In this document: positions 55,249-64,000 of the stretch, piece after piece
How the letters are laid out: each line of letters opens with the position of its first letter
How positions within the stretch are numbered: the stretch's first letter is position 1
From: Agarilytica sp045430305
GTDB taxonomy: Bacteria; Pseudomonadota; Gammaproteobacteria; Pseudomonadales; Cellvibrionaceae
DNA length: 64,000 bases
Direction: 5' to 3'
Assembly (NCBI GenBank): GCA_045430305.1
Contig: JAILXW010000001.1
Location: 248,001-312,000 of the forward strand
The notes under the pieces: model-generated
What the model was told of the DNA's origin: nothing
Database searches by the model: none
The model's input: the letters and a program-made list of their open reading frames with translations, nothing else
Position numbers and translations under genes: made by a program

Positions 55249-57792
55249 ATGATACCCCTCAATAAAATAATTCCTTTTTTTTTGGTATTGGTGTGGTCTG
55301 TTGCAACGGCCTATGCCGGGGTATCGATTAAATCGAATTATGGCGCGGCACAGTATGTATTCTATTTGGATATTTCCGAAATGCCCCTGGGGGAAGCTTT
55401 GCTGGCGATCTCTACGAAGAGCGGCGTGAACATTGTTGTACCCTCACGAGTCGTTGTTGGCTATAAAGCGAAACCTATTGTGGGTAGGCACACGCTAGAA
55501 TCGGCTCTCTCTGGGGTTATGAGTGGGTTACCTTTTGACTACAGTGTGATGGACGGGGGGCAAGGTGTTTCCATATACAAAAGTGCTACCCCGTCAGACC
55601 AGCCAATTGTAAAGAAAAGAGATAGAAAAGAAACACGAATGTTGGAGGAGGTGTTAGTGCTTGCGCGTCATCGTGAGGAATTAGCATTTGATGTGCCCAT
55701 ATCCCTTGATTCGTTTAGTGATAGCGCGGCGTTTTTACACAACATTACAACGTTAGAAGGTATCGGCTTTCAAAGCTCAAATACGATCTTGCGTGTACCA
55801 AGAGGTACAAATTCATCAGTATCTGCATTTATTCGTGGGTTGGGCCAAGATGATCCACTTGCGGGCTTTGAGTCCGGAGTCGGCGTTTATATTGACGGCG
55901 TATACTTGAATAGACCTCAAGCTCCAATTATGGATATTTATAATCTTGAGCGTGTTGAAATTTTGAAGGGGCCTCAAGGTACATTGTATGGCCGGAATAC
56001 CATTGGTGGTGCGGTAAAATATACTACGAAGCCCATTCGCAATGAGCCAGAATCCTCTTTAGATGTGTCGCTTGGCAGTTACAATCAGAAAGATATTATT
56101 CTCAATGGCAGTACGCCGATTGCAGGCACTATCGCGAAGGTCGGTGGCAGTGTTGCTAGTTTTCAACGAGGGGGCTTCGGTAAGAACCTCAATACAGGGC
56201 AAGACAATGCTGACAAGAGTATTGAAGCCGCGCGATTAAATATGGAAATACAGCCCACGGATCAATTCTCATTGCGTTTATCTTCAGACATAACCGTGGA
56301 TGACTCCAATACAAAGTCTGGGTATAGACTTTTAAGCAGCCCAGCGATGCCGTTAGTTGAAGGTAGATATGATACTCAAGCAGGGCTTCAGGACGATTAT
56401 CACCCCATTAATCAAAACAAGGTGATTTCACGAGGTTATTCCAGCACCCTTGAATGGAAAATGGATGAGCATTTTTTGTTGAATATGGTAACCGCCTTTC
56501 GGAGTGATGATGTTGACTCTGCGATCGATTTTAACGCGTTACCTAATAATAATTTAGATGTTCATGTTCGCTATGAGAATGAACAATTTAGCCAAGAACT
56601 GCGTTTGTCGTATTCTTCAGAAAATTTACATGCCTTATTCGGGTACTACTTTCTTGATACAAAAGCCTTGAGCGCTTTCGATACAGAGATAGAAGGTATT
56701 TCTAATTTTAATGGTATTCAGTTTTCTTTATCAGACATCGATACCACCTCTAACTCGATATTTTTTAACTCAACGTATGACTTTTCGACAAGGTTTTCGT
56801 CATCAATCGGGCTTCGTTATACGGTGGATAAAAACGTGGCTCAGATAGAAAAGGGGTTTTATACGCTTGGCTCTCAAGGTACGTATATATCACCTTATTT
56901 TGGTGGCGATGGTTTTTTACTAACGCCCGTAGTGCGCGATGGAAACGGTAATGAAGTCGTTCCCAATTTTCGCGGCCGCCGTAAAGATAATTCTTTGTTA
57001 CCGCGTGTAAGCGTGAGCTGGCAACCTGCAAAAGATCGACATTTTTACCTTAGCTATAGCGAAGGTTATAAAAGTGGGAGTTTTGACCCTCGTGCCGATT
57101 ATTCGGAGGAGGAGGCTCGCCGTGGCTATTCGCCAGAGACGTTAGATACCTATGAATTTGGAGTGAAATGGCGCGGCTATGAGAATCGTTTACACACCGA
57201 CATAGCGATTTTTAGTGGCCACTACCAAAACATACAAATTCCGGGCGAGCGTTCAGGCCCAAACAATACAAACCAACAGGGGTTTTATGTTAAAAATAGT
57301 GCAGAAGCTGATATTGATGGTATTGAATTAAGTGTTAAATATGATTTAGGCGCAAATTGGCAGGTCGGATTCGAGGGCGGATTGCTGGACGCACAGTATT
57401 CGAAATACATGACGTACGACGGTCAGAATATTTCTAATCAAAGGAAATTGATCAATGCACCAGAAAAATCTATTTCGATTAATTTGGATCGTAAGTTCGA
57501 TTTGAATCGCTATGGTCTGATCACGGCCTATTACAACTATATTTATAGGTCTGGTGTGTCAGTCGTTGGTGAATATCCTACTCCTCTTTATCAAGATGTT
57601 TTTGATATTTCTAATATTGGTTTCGTATGGCAGTCATCTGATAACAAGTATTCTATTGGATTTCATGCAAAAAATATTTTTGACGAAAAGTATCTGGTCG
57701 ATGGCTACTACTATCCAGAGCTTGGGATAATCACAGCTTTTTATGGAGACCCTAGAACATTTACCTTTCACGCAAGAGTAGCGCTGTACTAA
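55249..57792 (+). CDS. TonB-dependent receptor with STN signalling domain
   Basis: 847 residues from ATG 55249, where the signal peptide begins (MIPLNKIIPFFLVLVWSVAT, cleaved near AYAG); the frame is open 93 codons earlier, overlapping the sigma gene. After the signal comes an STN domain (about 38-110: FYLDISEMPLGEALLAI, STKSGVNIVVPS), a linker, and the plug (RELAFDVP-type start, VSAFIRGLGQDDP, VEILKGPQGTLYGRNTIGGAV). The barrel ends in Tyr (FHARVALY). RGLGQDDP and GPQGTLYGRN are typical of receptors for catecholates or complex carbon compounds. STN domains pass the occupied-receptor signal to a FecR protein; its neighbour fits. Confidence 0.93.
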   Translation: MIPLNKIIPFFLVLVWSVATAYAGVSIKSNYGAAQYVFYLDISEMPLGEALLAISTKSGVNIVVPSRVVVGYKAKPIVGRHTLESALSGVMSGLPFDYSVMDGGQGVSIYKSATPSDQPIVKKRDRKETRMLEEVLVLARHREELAFDVPISLDSFSDSAAFLHNITTLEGIGFQSSNTILRVPRGTNSSVSAFIRGLGQDDPLAGFESGVGVYIDGVYLNRPQAPIMDIYNLERVEILKGPQGTLYGRNTIGGAVKYTTKPIRNEPESSLDVSLGSYNQKDIILNGSTPIAGTIAKVGGSVASFQRGGFGKNLNTGQDNADKSIEAARLNMEIQPTDQFSLRLSSDITVDDSNTKSGYRLLSSPAMPLVEGRYDTQAGLQDDYHPINQNKVISRGYSSTLEWKMDEHFLLNMVTAFRSDDVDSAIDFNALPNNNLDVHVRYENEQFSQELRLSYSSENLHALFGYYFLDTKALSAFDTEIEGISNFNGIQFSLSDIDTTSNSIFFNSTYDFSTRFSSSIGLRYTVDKNVAQIEKGFYTLGSQGTYISPYFGGDGFLLTPVVRDGNGNEVVPNFRGRRKDNSLLPRVSVSWQPAKDRHFYLSYSEGYKSGSFDPRADYSEEEARRGYSPETLDTYEFGVKWRGYENRLHTDIAIFSGHYQNIQIPGERSGPNNTNQQGFYVKNSAEADIDGIELSVKYDLGANWQVGFEGGLLDAQYSKYMTYDGQNISNQRKLINAPEKSISINLDRKFDLNRYGLITAYYNYIYRSGVSVVGEYPTPLYQDVFDISNIGFVWQSSDNKYSIGFHAKNIFDEKYLVDGYYYPELGIITAFYGDPRTFTFHARVALY

Positions 57793-57874
57793 ATTTTTAC
57801 TCTGGCATTGGTTTTAAAAAAAGGCCAAGCATGCTTGGCCTAAAGTGCTGAGTATTACTTTAAACAATTCAAAC

Positions 57875-59236
57875 CTAAGGGCAGTCTCCCACGTTCCATT
57901 TATTTCCGTTATCCACTGTGTGTAGGGTGGTTAAGCCCCACGTGGAGCCCTGCATCGGGTCGTCACTGCCCATGGCGAAATAATCAGGCGTCAGGAAACT
58001 ACCCAAACCATATGCTCGTTGACTCACTTTGTGATAGTAGTTATAGGTGGTGATCTCAGTGCAGTTGTCGGGAGTTGTCGGCGTCGGGCTGGGTGTTACC
58101 GTAGGTGTTGGACTATGTGTAGGCGAGGGCGTGGGGCTAAGTGTAGGCGAGGGCGTGGGGCTAAGTGTAGGCGAGGGCGTGGGGCTAAGTGTAGGCGAGG
58201 GCGTGGGGCTAAGTGTAGGCGAGGGTGTGGGGCTTGGAGTTGCAGTTGGAATTACAACACTCATACGACGATTACTCTCAAAGAAAAATGCCGTTATGTA
58301 GTCCGGGTAATTAATATGGGTATGGTCGATGTAACTCCCGCCGCCCGAACTGCCTGGCCCTGCAGGCCACGCATGGCCCATTCCATTTACCATCACTTTT
58401 GATATTCTAGGGCCTAAGCCATCACAATAAGTCGTTACATCGCCGCCGCCAGTTAACGTGCTACTGCCGCACGCGGTGATATCACTTACACCATCACCTT
58501 CATATACATCAATAAATATTCCGGTGTTGCGTTCAGCATGCTCTGGGCCAACCAACGAATCTTGAGAGCCGTGCACATTGTTATATACCTGTGTGTAGAG
58601 GTCTGCGATAAAAGGCCCAGCTAAGCTTTCACAATTATCTTTGCCAACGGGTATAGAAATACCGGGGCGGCTCAAGTCGGTACCGCTTGAACCTGGTGCT
58701 GGGCCTGCATTAACGCCAGCACCTGCGAATACGTCAGGGGCTAGGCACGCCATTTGATTTACCATACCTCCACCCGATGAGAGGCCGGTGATATAGACTT
58801 GCTGTGGGTCTAGATTCAGAGATACATCTGCCAGTAACTCCTCCACCAAATCAAGTAAATACCTAGCGTCGGTTTGTGATCGTGACGCCGACATTCCGAC
58901 ATGAAAATTCCAACACTCGAGTAAGCCACCGTATAAGCCCTCTCCGGAAGCTTGAGGCAAGGCGACCACCATTCCATAAGCGTCAGCGGTGCTGGGCCAA
59001 TTTGCCCCTTGTTTGAAGTCGCTATTTGTCTGGCCACAGCCGTGCATTGATACCATTAAGGCGCGACGGCCATTGATAACAGGTGCGGTGTTTGGCACGT
59101 AGATATGGGTATAAAGTTTTCCTCCAACGACGCCTTCAGGCCGCCATGTACCTGCCTGAGATTGTAAAAATACTAGCGATGAAAGAATAAATAGCGAGAA
59201 CTGTATTGAGAACTTAACTGCGTAGGGTTGACTCAT
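57875..59236 (-). CDS. Secreted PHB-depolymerase-type esterase with C-terminal module
   Basis: 453 residues from ATG 59236 (GGAGCAC upstream; an in-frame TTG precedes it). Signal peptide 1-28. The catalytic domain (30-320) is the Esterase_PHB class: oxyanion HGCGQT, nucleophile GLSSGGGM, and the catalytic His in GMGHAWPAG. Substrates in this class include short-chain polyhydroxyalkanoates, feruloyl and acetyl esters. A Pro/Thr/Ser linker with repeated TLSPTPSP units, encoded by a 24-bp tandem repeat, leads to a 61-residue Cys-bracketed module that also ends the neighbouring secreted protein. It is likely extracellular. The exact substrate is unknown. Confidence 0.92.
   Translation of the reverse strand: MSQPYAVKFSIQFSLFILSSLVFLQSQAGTWRPEGVVGGKLYTHIYVPNTAPVINGRRALMVSMHGCGQTNSDFKQGANWPSTADAYGMVVALPQASGEGLYGGLLECWNFHVGMSASRSQTDARYLLDLVEELLADVSLNLDPQQVYITGLSSGGGMVNQMACLAPDVFAGAGVNAGPAPGSSGTDLSRPGISIPVGKDNCESLAGPFIADLYTQVYNNVHGSQDSLVGPEHAERNTGIFIDVYEGDGVSDITACGSSTLTGGGDVTTYCDGLGPRISKVMVNGMGHAWPAGPGSSGGGSYIDHTHINYPDYITAFFFESNRRMSVVIPTATPSPTPSPTLSPTPSPTLSPTPSPTLSPTPSPTLSPTPSPTHSPTPTVTPSPTPTTPDNCTEITTYNYYHKVSQRAYGLGSFLTPDYFAMGSDDPMQGSTWGLTTLHTVDNGNKWNVGDCP
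58117..58236. repeat. 24-bp minisatellite inside the esterase gene
   Basis: Four exact copies of a 24-bp unit (58117-58212) and one imperfect copy (to 58236), in frame, encoding an eight-residue TLSPTPSP unit of the linker. Since the unit is a multiple of three, copy-number changes would lengthen or shorten the linker without frameshift. Confidence 0.97.
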
Positions 59237-59910
59237 AATGTGCTCCAAATCGTTATTTTTATCGTATTGTTTGGCTTATTGGCCGAGCGTTGTTTGATTT
59301 CAATGAGTGCTGACTGGGGTAGAGGGTTCAACGTTCGTTGAATGCTCTGTAGCTGATTATCAACAAGCGTTGAAATTTTGCAAATTTTAAAGTGTGTATG
59401 TAAGAAAACGGTTTTACAGCTCAGTCTCGCTAGACCAAATTCGAATTAAATATCGTGAATTGAAATAAGAGCGGGTTCACGCACCGGTTGAATTGCTATA
59501 AGGCGGGTAGATATGTTGCTAGGTGGGTGGTCTGATTAGAATGCAATAAAAGTGGATGTAGAAAATCGCGTCAGTATTGGAGGTTAGTAAAAAAATATCG
59601 GTGTAAAGATAATAGAAACCATTCTTTTCAAGATGATTACCATATTTTATTTATTCTGAATAAAGACGAATGAAGTAATAAAAAGGGGAATTATTCTGTG
59701 ACTCAATAGGGCCAAAATATTCGGATTTGGGCGTTGTCTAACATCTTAGAAAAAACGGCGTTTAAAGCCTTTTATTATGAACTGACGATAGAAAAAGAAG
59801 TGCTAGTATCGCCACACGTATAAATATGTACGTCTCATTTTGATCGTATTATAAGAATATCTATTTGATCGAAATAAAAAATAAAGTTTATTTAATATTT
59901 GGGAGACACA
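59237..59910. other. 674-bp divergent intergenic region
   Basis: A/T-rich DNA between the esterase and the secreted protein that shares its C-terminal module. I see no gene. Long A/T runs at 59580-59700 and 59830-59900 may be promoter regions for the two outward genes; no operator could be assigned. Confidence 0.5.
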
Positions 59911-60810
59911 ATGAAAACAGTAAAAATCATCTCAGCTGTCGCTGCAATGTTATCTAGCCAGGCTGTGTTCTCTGCAAGTTGCGATGTGCTTCAAAGTAAA
60001 ACCATCGCCGTGGCAGAAAATAATCAGACGGGTATTCCATTCACTGCAGCCGCGATAATTGGTGGCGTAATGGATATGTCACCATATTCTGGTTCTCAGC
60101 TTGATCGAGATAACCCGGTTGAAATGTATCTTGAAGGTGTGAGAATAGATCCAGAAACAAACGGTATTGCATCTCTTGATGAGATCAATTGGTGGTCTCA
60201 AGACTTTGTTTTATTTGGGTCTGCAAGTACCAAGAATTTTCGACTGGTGATTAATTTTGAAGACGGTACCAGTACAGAATGTGAAGAAGATATAGAAGTA
60301 CGTTACGACGATGCTGATCCAGTAATTCGTCACACACGTTATGATATTTCTGAAACGCCAGAAGGCTACGATGTAGAAGTATGGGCTGATTTGATTGATT
60401 CAGATGGTGCTGAATTTGTAAACTTAGAATACGAGCTTGTGAGTGGTCCAAATGTTGCGTTGCCTGATGTGGTTTCGAATTATGACCCAGTTAACGCGGC
60501 TTCTTCACGAAACGTGAATGGCCAGCTACTTTCGTTTACCGAACCTGGGTCTTATAGTTTGCGTTTGCGGGCTACCGATGAAAACGGAAATACAAACGTT
60601 TCGTATGAGACAGCAGAGTTTGAAATAGATGGCTCTTGTATGGATACAACAAATGCTGCCCATATCGCTGCTGGGCGCGCATATGATTTCTTTGGTTTCA
60701 CTTATGCTACAGGGTCGAATCAATGGATTGGCTACAGCAATGAAAGTGATGCAAGTATTCTACAGCAAACTATTCCAGGTTGGTGGTTCCCCGTACTTGT
60801 ATGTTTATAA
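59911..60810 (+). CDS. Secreted protein sharing the esterase C-terminal module
   Basis: 299 residues from ATG 59911, with GGGAGACACA upstream and a signal peptide (VKIISAVAAMLSSQAVFSAS). The middle is beta-rich with a cadherin/PKD-like strand pattern near 215-235 (GSYSLRLRATDENGN) and a Cys-bearing N-terminal part (SCDVLQSK, STECEEDIEV). The last 57 residues run from a Cys through NAAHIAAGRAYDFFGFTYAT and GSNQW to a final Cys-Leu, the same module as in the divergent esterase. No catalytic motif is visible, so it may be a binding or accessory protein. A strong terminator follows at 60840. Confidence 0.8.
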   Translation: MKTVKIISAVAAMLSSQAVFSASCDVLQSKTIAVAENNQTGIPFTAAAIIGGVMDMSPYSGSQLDRDNPVEMYLEGVRIDPETNGIASLDEINWWSQDFVLFGSASTKNFRLVINFEDGTSTECEEDIEVRYDDADPVIRHTRYDISETPEGYDVEVWADLIDSDGAEFVNLEYELVSGPNVALPDVVSNYDPVNAASSRNVNGQLLSFTEPGSYSLRLRATDENGNTNVSYETAEFEIDGSCMDTTNAAHIAAGRAYDFFGFTYATGSNQWIGYSNESDASILQQTIPGWWFPVLVCL

Positions 60811-60839
60811 TATGATTCTCCGTGTTTCGATTTAAAGCA

Positions 60840-60863
60840 GCCCGGCAATTTGCCGGGCTTTTT
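60840..60863 (+). terminator. Intrinsic terminator after the secreted protein gene
   Basis: GCCCGGC and GCCGGGC pair across AATTT, followed by TTTTT. It stops the transcript of the gene ending at 60810. Confidence 0.9.
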
Positions 60864-61056
60864 CGTTGTAAGTCGCGAAAAAAGTGTCGCTATATAAGTG
60901 TGGAGTGATGATTGTGCAGGATTATCTCCGGGCTTATTAATAGCTTTAAATTACGTATATATAGATTTTCGCCACCAAAGCGGGTGCAAAACAATCACGC
61001 TTTTAATACACTTCGCTGCTTCTAAGCGAGAAAAACCTAAAAAGGAGTGAATTTCA

Positions 61057-62061
61057 ATGCGAATAGTTTTTGGAGCTATCGTTTTTCTTATCTGTGTCTG
61101 CTGTAACGCAAATGATGCCGCCCCTACGGCATTCCATTATTCTCTTCCTGCTCACCTTAGCGAAGGTGCTCGTGATTATTTAATTGGTCGAGGCCCTCGC
61201 CGTGATCTTGGCGATGACCACCTAAAAATACGTCAGCTATATGCGGGTTTTTTGAAAGCCCGAGTTGCTAATGCTAAAAAATCGGGCCTTGAGTTTTCTA
61301 GTGAAGCCGTAGAGATCGCCGGTGTAAAAGTTTTTTGGGTTAAGGCGAAGGGCGTTAAAACACGCAAAAAAATTCTTATACATACGCATGGTGGTGGTTA
61401 CTATGCTGGCAGCGCAGAAAATATGGTCGATTTTCCAGCTAAAATTAGCAAGCTCACTGGGTTACCCGTTGTTAGTATTGAATATGGTCTTGCTCCGGAA
61501 GCGCCTTGGCCGATTGGTTTGAATCAATCGGTGGCCGTTTACCAAGCGTTATTAGAGCAAGGTTATAAAGCTAAAAATATCGCTTGGTTTGGTGAATCTG
61601 CAGGTGGTGGTCTCGCTATGGCGGCGATGCAATCAATGAAACGTCAAAAGATAAAACCACCAGCCGCGGTTTATGTTCAATCGCCTTGGGTAGATTTGGT
61701 AGTAGAGGGCGATAGCTTTGACACATTGGAAGGGAGTGATCCGATACTTTCCAGTAAAAACAGTATTCCCACAGCCATAAAGTACGCGGGTGACAATGAT
61801 CGCCGCCAACCCGAAATATCACCCATTTATGGTGATTTTCACAAACACCCCCCGGTCCTTATTCAAACAGGCACCAAAGAAACATTGTTGAGTGATTCGG
61901 TTCGCTTGGCACGTGCAATGCGCGCACAGAAAGCTGAAGTGATACTCGATATTTGGGACGGTATGTGGCATGTTTTCCACGATAAAGATGCAACCGTGTC
62001 AGAGGCAAAAGAGGCGCTTGAGTATGGGGCTCAATTTTTAAAAAATGAATTGCGTTTATAG
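61057..62061 (+). CDS. Exported HSL-type alpha/beta hydrolase
   Basis: 334 residues with a signal peptide (FGAIVFLICVCCNANDA). It is a hormone-sensitive-lipase (GDXG) family esterase: oxyanion HTHGGGYYAGS (HGGG), nucleophile WFGESAGGGLAMAAM (GESAG), catalytic Asp near SDPILSS/HPPVLIQTG and His in DGMWHVFHD. EYGLAPEAPWPIGL is the family's conserved strand-turn. Substrates are short-chain esters. AAGGAG precedes ATG 61057. A periplasmic esterase near a fatty-acid transporter gene 178 bp downstream might serve uptake of short-chain acids, though that is inference. Confidence 0.9.
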   Translation: MRIVFGAIVFLICVCCNANDAAPTAFHYSLPAHLSEGARDYLIGRGPRRDLGDDHLKIRQLYAGFLKARVANAKKSGLEFSSEAVEIAGVKVFWVKAKGVKTRKKILIHTHGGGYYAGSAENMVDFPAKISKLTGLPVVSIEYGLAPEAPWPIGLNQSVAVYQALLEQGYKAKNIAWFGESAGGGLAMAAMQSMKRQKIKPPAAVYVQSPWVDLVVEGDSFDTLEGSDPILSSKNSIPTAIKYAGDNDRRQPEISPIYGDFHKHPPVLIQTGTKETLLSDSVRLARAMRAQKAEVILDIWDGMWHVFHDKDATVSEAKEALEYGAQFLKNELRL

Positions 62062-62198
62062 TCTTAGGTATATAAAAGATATTGTAAATATTACCTTGGA
62101 ATTCTCAGACTCGCCTAAGACTCGGCAACACGGTGTTTGAATGGTATGGACTTAACCGGTACGCCTTCATGGATGAGGAGCAAGTAATGTAATATAGT

Positions 62199-62234
62199 CC
62201 CCCAAAATAAGAACGCGAAGAGCGTATTTGGGGG
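62199..62234 (+). promoter_or_regulatory. Hairpin covering the atoE ribosome-binding site
   Basis: CCCCCAAA (62199-62206) pairs with TTTGGGGG (62227-62234); ACGC (62213-62216) and GCGT (62222-62225) extend it across an internal bulge around a GAAGA loop. The GGGGG arm is the Shine-Dalgarno sequence of the gene starting at 62240. Folding would hide it, so translation may depend on RNA unfolding or a binding factor. Confidence 0.55.
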
Positions 62235-62239
62235 CTTTC

Positions 62240-63568
62240 ATGATTCAATCCACTGCCAATTTCTTCACCCGCATCATGCAGCGCTGGTTGCCTGATGCCT
62301 TCATATTTGCTGCGATCATTACCTTTATTGTCTTTGTTGCCGGTATGCTCGGGCAGGGGCAAAGCCCTGTCGCCATGGCCGACCATTGGGGTAAAGGCGT
62401 ATGGAAGCTTTTGAGTTTCTCAATGCAGGTGACTATCACCTTGGTGGCGGGCCATATTCTTGCGCAAACACCATTAGTGAAGGCAGTGCTTCGCGCTGTG
62501 GCCAGTTTGGCGAAGACACCGCCTCAAGCAATTATGCTAATGACCTTTGTCTCAATGATTTGTTGTTGGCTCAGTTGGGGTTTTGGTTTAATCGCTAGCG
62601 CCTTATTGGCAAAAGAAATCGCAGCGCGAATACGCGGTGTTCATTACGCTTTACTTGTGGCGGCGGCGTATTCAGGGTTTCTTATATGGCATGCGGGGCT
62701 GTCGGGTTCGATCCCGTTAAAAATTGCCGCGCCGGATGGTGGTGCAATCAGTCAGTTAATGAATGGTCAGGCAGTGCCTGTGTCTGACACCATTTTCAGT
62801 ATGCCGATTTTAACAATCTCTATTATTTTGCTTATCACGCTGCCCATTTTAAATCGCTTTATGTTACCCGCGGTGGATGAAACAAAAGAAATAGACCCTT
62901 CGCTTCTGGATTCTGTTGAGCTTGAGCCGATAGACCGTTCCACTTTGACGCCGGCCGAAAAATTAGAGCACAGCTTTTTCGTTTCCGGGTTTTTGGGTTT
63001 TCTTGGCGCGACGTATATCGTAAATTATTTTCTAGAGGGCGGAAAGTTAAGTCTGAATACCATTAATTTGATTTTTGTGGTGCTTGGAATTCTCTTACAC
63101 AAAACGCCCCATAATTATTTAAAGGCTCTGCAAGATGCCATCGGTGGTGCCGCGAGTATTGTGCTTCAATTTCCTTTATATGCTGGCATTATGGGGATGA
63201 TGGTACATTCCGGTTTAGCTCAATCGGTATCAGAGTGGTTTGTATCAATTTCTAATATTTATACATTTCCTTTATTTACTTTTTTGAGCGCGGGCATAGT
63301 GAATTTTTTTGTGCCCTCCGGTGGTGGTCAATGGGCGGTGCAAGCACCAATTGTATTGCCAGCTGCGGAGTCTTTAGGTATTCCGGTTCACCAAGCGGCG
63401 ATGTCGGTAGCTTTAGGTGATGCTTGGACGAACATGGTGCAACCTTTTTGGGCGCTGCCTTTACTGGGCATCGCGGGTTTAAGCATTAAAGATATTATGG
63501 GTTACTGTACGGTCTGCTTACTTTGGTCGGGCCTTGTAATGGGCTTGGGCTTGATGTTTTTGTATTAG
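62240..63568 (+). CDS. atoE: Short-chain fatty acid transporter, AtoE family
   Basis: 442 residues from ATG 62240; an in-frame TTG at 62228 lies inside the hairpin and is unlikely. E. coli AtoE has 440. Ten to twelve membrane segments are visible, with the family features FTRIMQRWLPDAFIFAAII, FSMQVTITLVAGHILAQTP, FIWHAGLSGSIPL-like and the central FFVPSGGGQWAVQAP motif. The family moves short-chain fatty acids such as acetoacetate or butyrate across the inner membrane. No ato genes for metabolism lie nearby. The preceding gene is an exported esterase. Confidence 0.93.
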   Translation: MIQSTANFFTRIMQRWLPDAFIFAAIITFIVFVAGMLGQGQSPVAMADHWGKGVWKLLSFSMQVTITLVAGHILAQTPLVKAVLRAVASLAKTPPQAIMLMTFVSMICCWLSWGFGLIASALLAKEIAARIRGVHYALLVAAAYSGFLIWHAGLSGSIPLKIAAPDGGAISQLMNGQAVPVSDTIFSMPILTISIILLITLPILNRFMLPAVDETKEIDPSLLDSVELEPIDRSTLTPAEKLEHSFFVSGFLGFLGATYIVNYFLEGGKLSLNTINLIFVVLGILLHKTPHNYLKALQDAIGGAASIVLQFPLYAGIMGMMVHSGLAQSVSEWFVSISNIYTFPLFTFLSAGIVNFFVPSGGGQWAVQAPIVLPAAESLGIPVHQAAMSVALGDAWTNMVQPFWALPLLGIAGLSIKDIMGYCTVCLLWSGLVMGLGLMFLY

Positions 63569-63632
63569 ATAATATTTATTATGTATTTATAAATATAAGA
63601 AAGAATAGATGTTGGGTGGTACGTCGTCTGCG

Positions 63633-64000
63633 CTAATCTACGCAAGTCACACAAGAAACCAGTACGTGACGACCGGAATGTTCACTGCGAATAGGGCGTG
63701 GGTGTTTGTCGCGACGAGTCATTGAAGCGTAGAGAATATTTTCTTTGAGAATTGTGTCGTGTTCGTGTTCAGCAGGATACAACGTAGATGAAAGCCCGCC
63801 GCTTGAGATGAATTCAGATGTATCTGTAACTACCGATTGTACATGGAGTAATTCATGGAGTAGCGCATCGGCAGGTGAGGCAACACAAAAGGGCGCTTTA
63901 TCTGAGCAGCGGTCGTAGAACTTGAGCTTGGCCGCAGAGCGAGGGTCGAAGTACACATGGACTTTTTCTATATTAATACGCGAACCTTTGATGTCGGTCT
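63633..64000 (-). CDS. HExxH metallopeptidase-like protein, N-terminus outside window
   Basis: The frame runs from the window edge to a stop at 63633; about 122 residues are visible, with a possible internal GTG start at 63956 that I do not favour because the frame is open upstream with protein-like sequence (TDIKGSRINIEKVHVYFDP). ADALLHELLHVQSVV contains the zinc motif HELLH. EHEHD downstream could supply further ligands. Two Cys residues (CVTCVD) end the protein. It resembles effector- or M91-like peptidases in having an isolated HExxH, but family and role are uncertain. Confidence 0.7.
   Translation of the reverse strand, partial: TDIKGSRINIEKVHVYFDPRSAAKLKFYDRCSDKAPFCVASPADALLHELLHVQSVVTDTSEFISSGGLSSTLYPAEHEHDTILKENILYASMTRRDKHPRPIRSEHSGRHVLVSCVTCVD

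Noticed and set aside
58019..58402. Plus-strand Arg/Gly/Cys repeat frames opposite the esterase linker
   Set aside because: Shadow of the 24-bp tandem repeat in the real minus-strand gene.

Overview
The window comes from a gammaproteobacterial chromosome. Order and content of slt, uup, a universal stress gene, topA, a DUF6586-like gene, a small acidic gene, sulA and lexA resemble, as I recall it, the Pseudomonas aeruginosa PA3020-PA3007 stretch, but without fadBA. Moderate base composition, several TonB-dependent receptors, a secreted PHB-depolymerase-type esterase and a DUF5062 gene suggest a marine member near the Cellvibrionaceae (Saccharophagus/Teredinibacter-like). The genus is inference.

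Layout. 1-9.9 kb: AIM24-family gene, M48 protease, chemoreceptor, PilZ protein, pgm, rapA, DUF481 outer-membrane protein, mostly on the minus strand. 10-16.8 kb: divergent PP2C phosphatase and FHA membrane protein, a DUF5610-like protein, a glutaredoxin-like protein, a TonB-dependent receptor, a CheZ-like helical protein. 16.9-29.8 kb: slt, uup, uspA-like, two membrane-anchored unknowns, topA with two followers, an ihfB-type gene, and the lexA-sulA SOS operon with two SOS boxes over a recognisable sigma70 promoter. Three different short tandem repeats (8 bp x13, 8 bp x18, 7 bp x7) lie in the two gaps on either side of ihfB.

30.4-42.8 kb is a type VI secretion (T6SS) effector-delivery island, all on the plus strand: hcp, vgrG, a DUF6484 protein with a VgrG-like tail, a DUF2169 protein, a DUF4150 PAAR-type tip, a TIGR02270 HEAT-like protein, a ketoacyl-synthase-fold protein lacking its catalytic residues, a 1599-residue Rhs protein with a variable C-terminal toxin, and an overlapping candidate immunity gene. 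Hcp would form the tube, VgrG/PAAR the spike, the DUF2169, TIGR02270 and ketoacyl-synthase-like proteins would plausibly load or fold the Rhs effector, and the last gene would protect the producer. No T6SS sheath or baseplate genes are present here.

43-64 kb is accessory: a Sel1-repeat protein, a PcaC-like protein, an OsmC-family gene fragment beside a terminator, secreted proteins and lipoproteins, a GAF-GGDEF cyclase, DUF5062, a lipoprotein alpha/beta hydrolase followed by a fragment that reads like the tail of an outer-membrane protein, an ECF sigma/FecR pair divergent from an STN-containing TonB receptor, a secreted esterase and a neighbouring secreted protein that share a Cys-bracketed C-terminal module, an HSL-type hydrolase, an AtoE-type fatty-acid transporter with a hairpin over its ribosome-binding site, and a partial HExxH protein at the edge.

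Most start-codon choices were made by eye from ribosome-binding sites and signal peptides. No database search was run; family names come from motif recognition.
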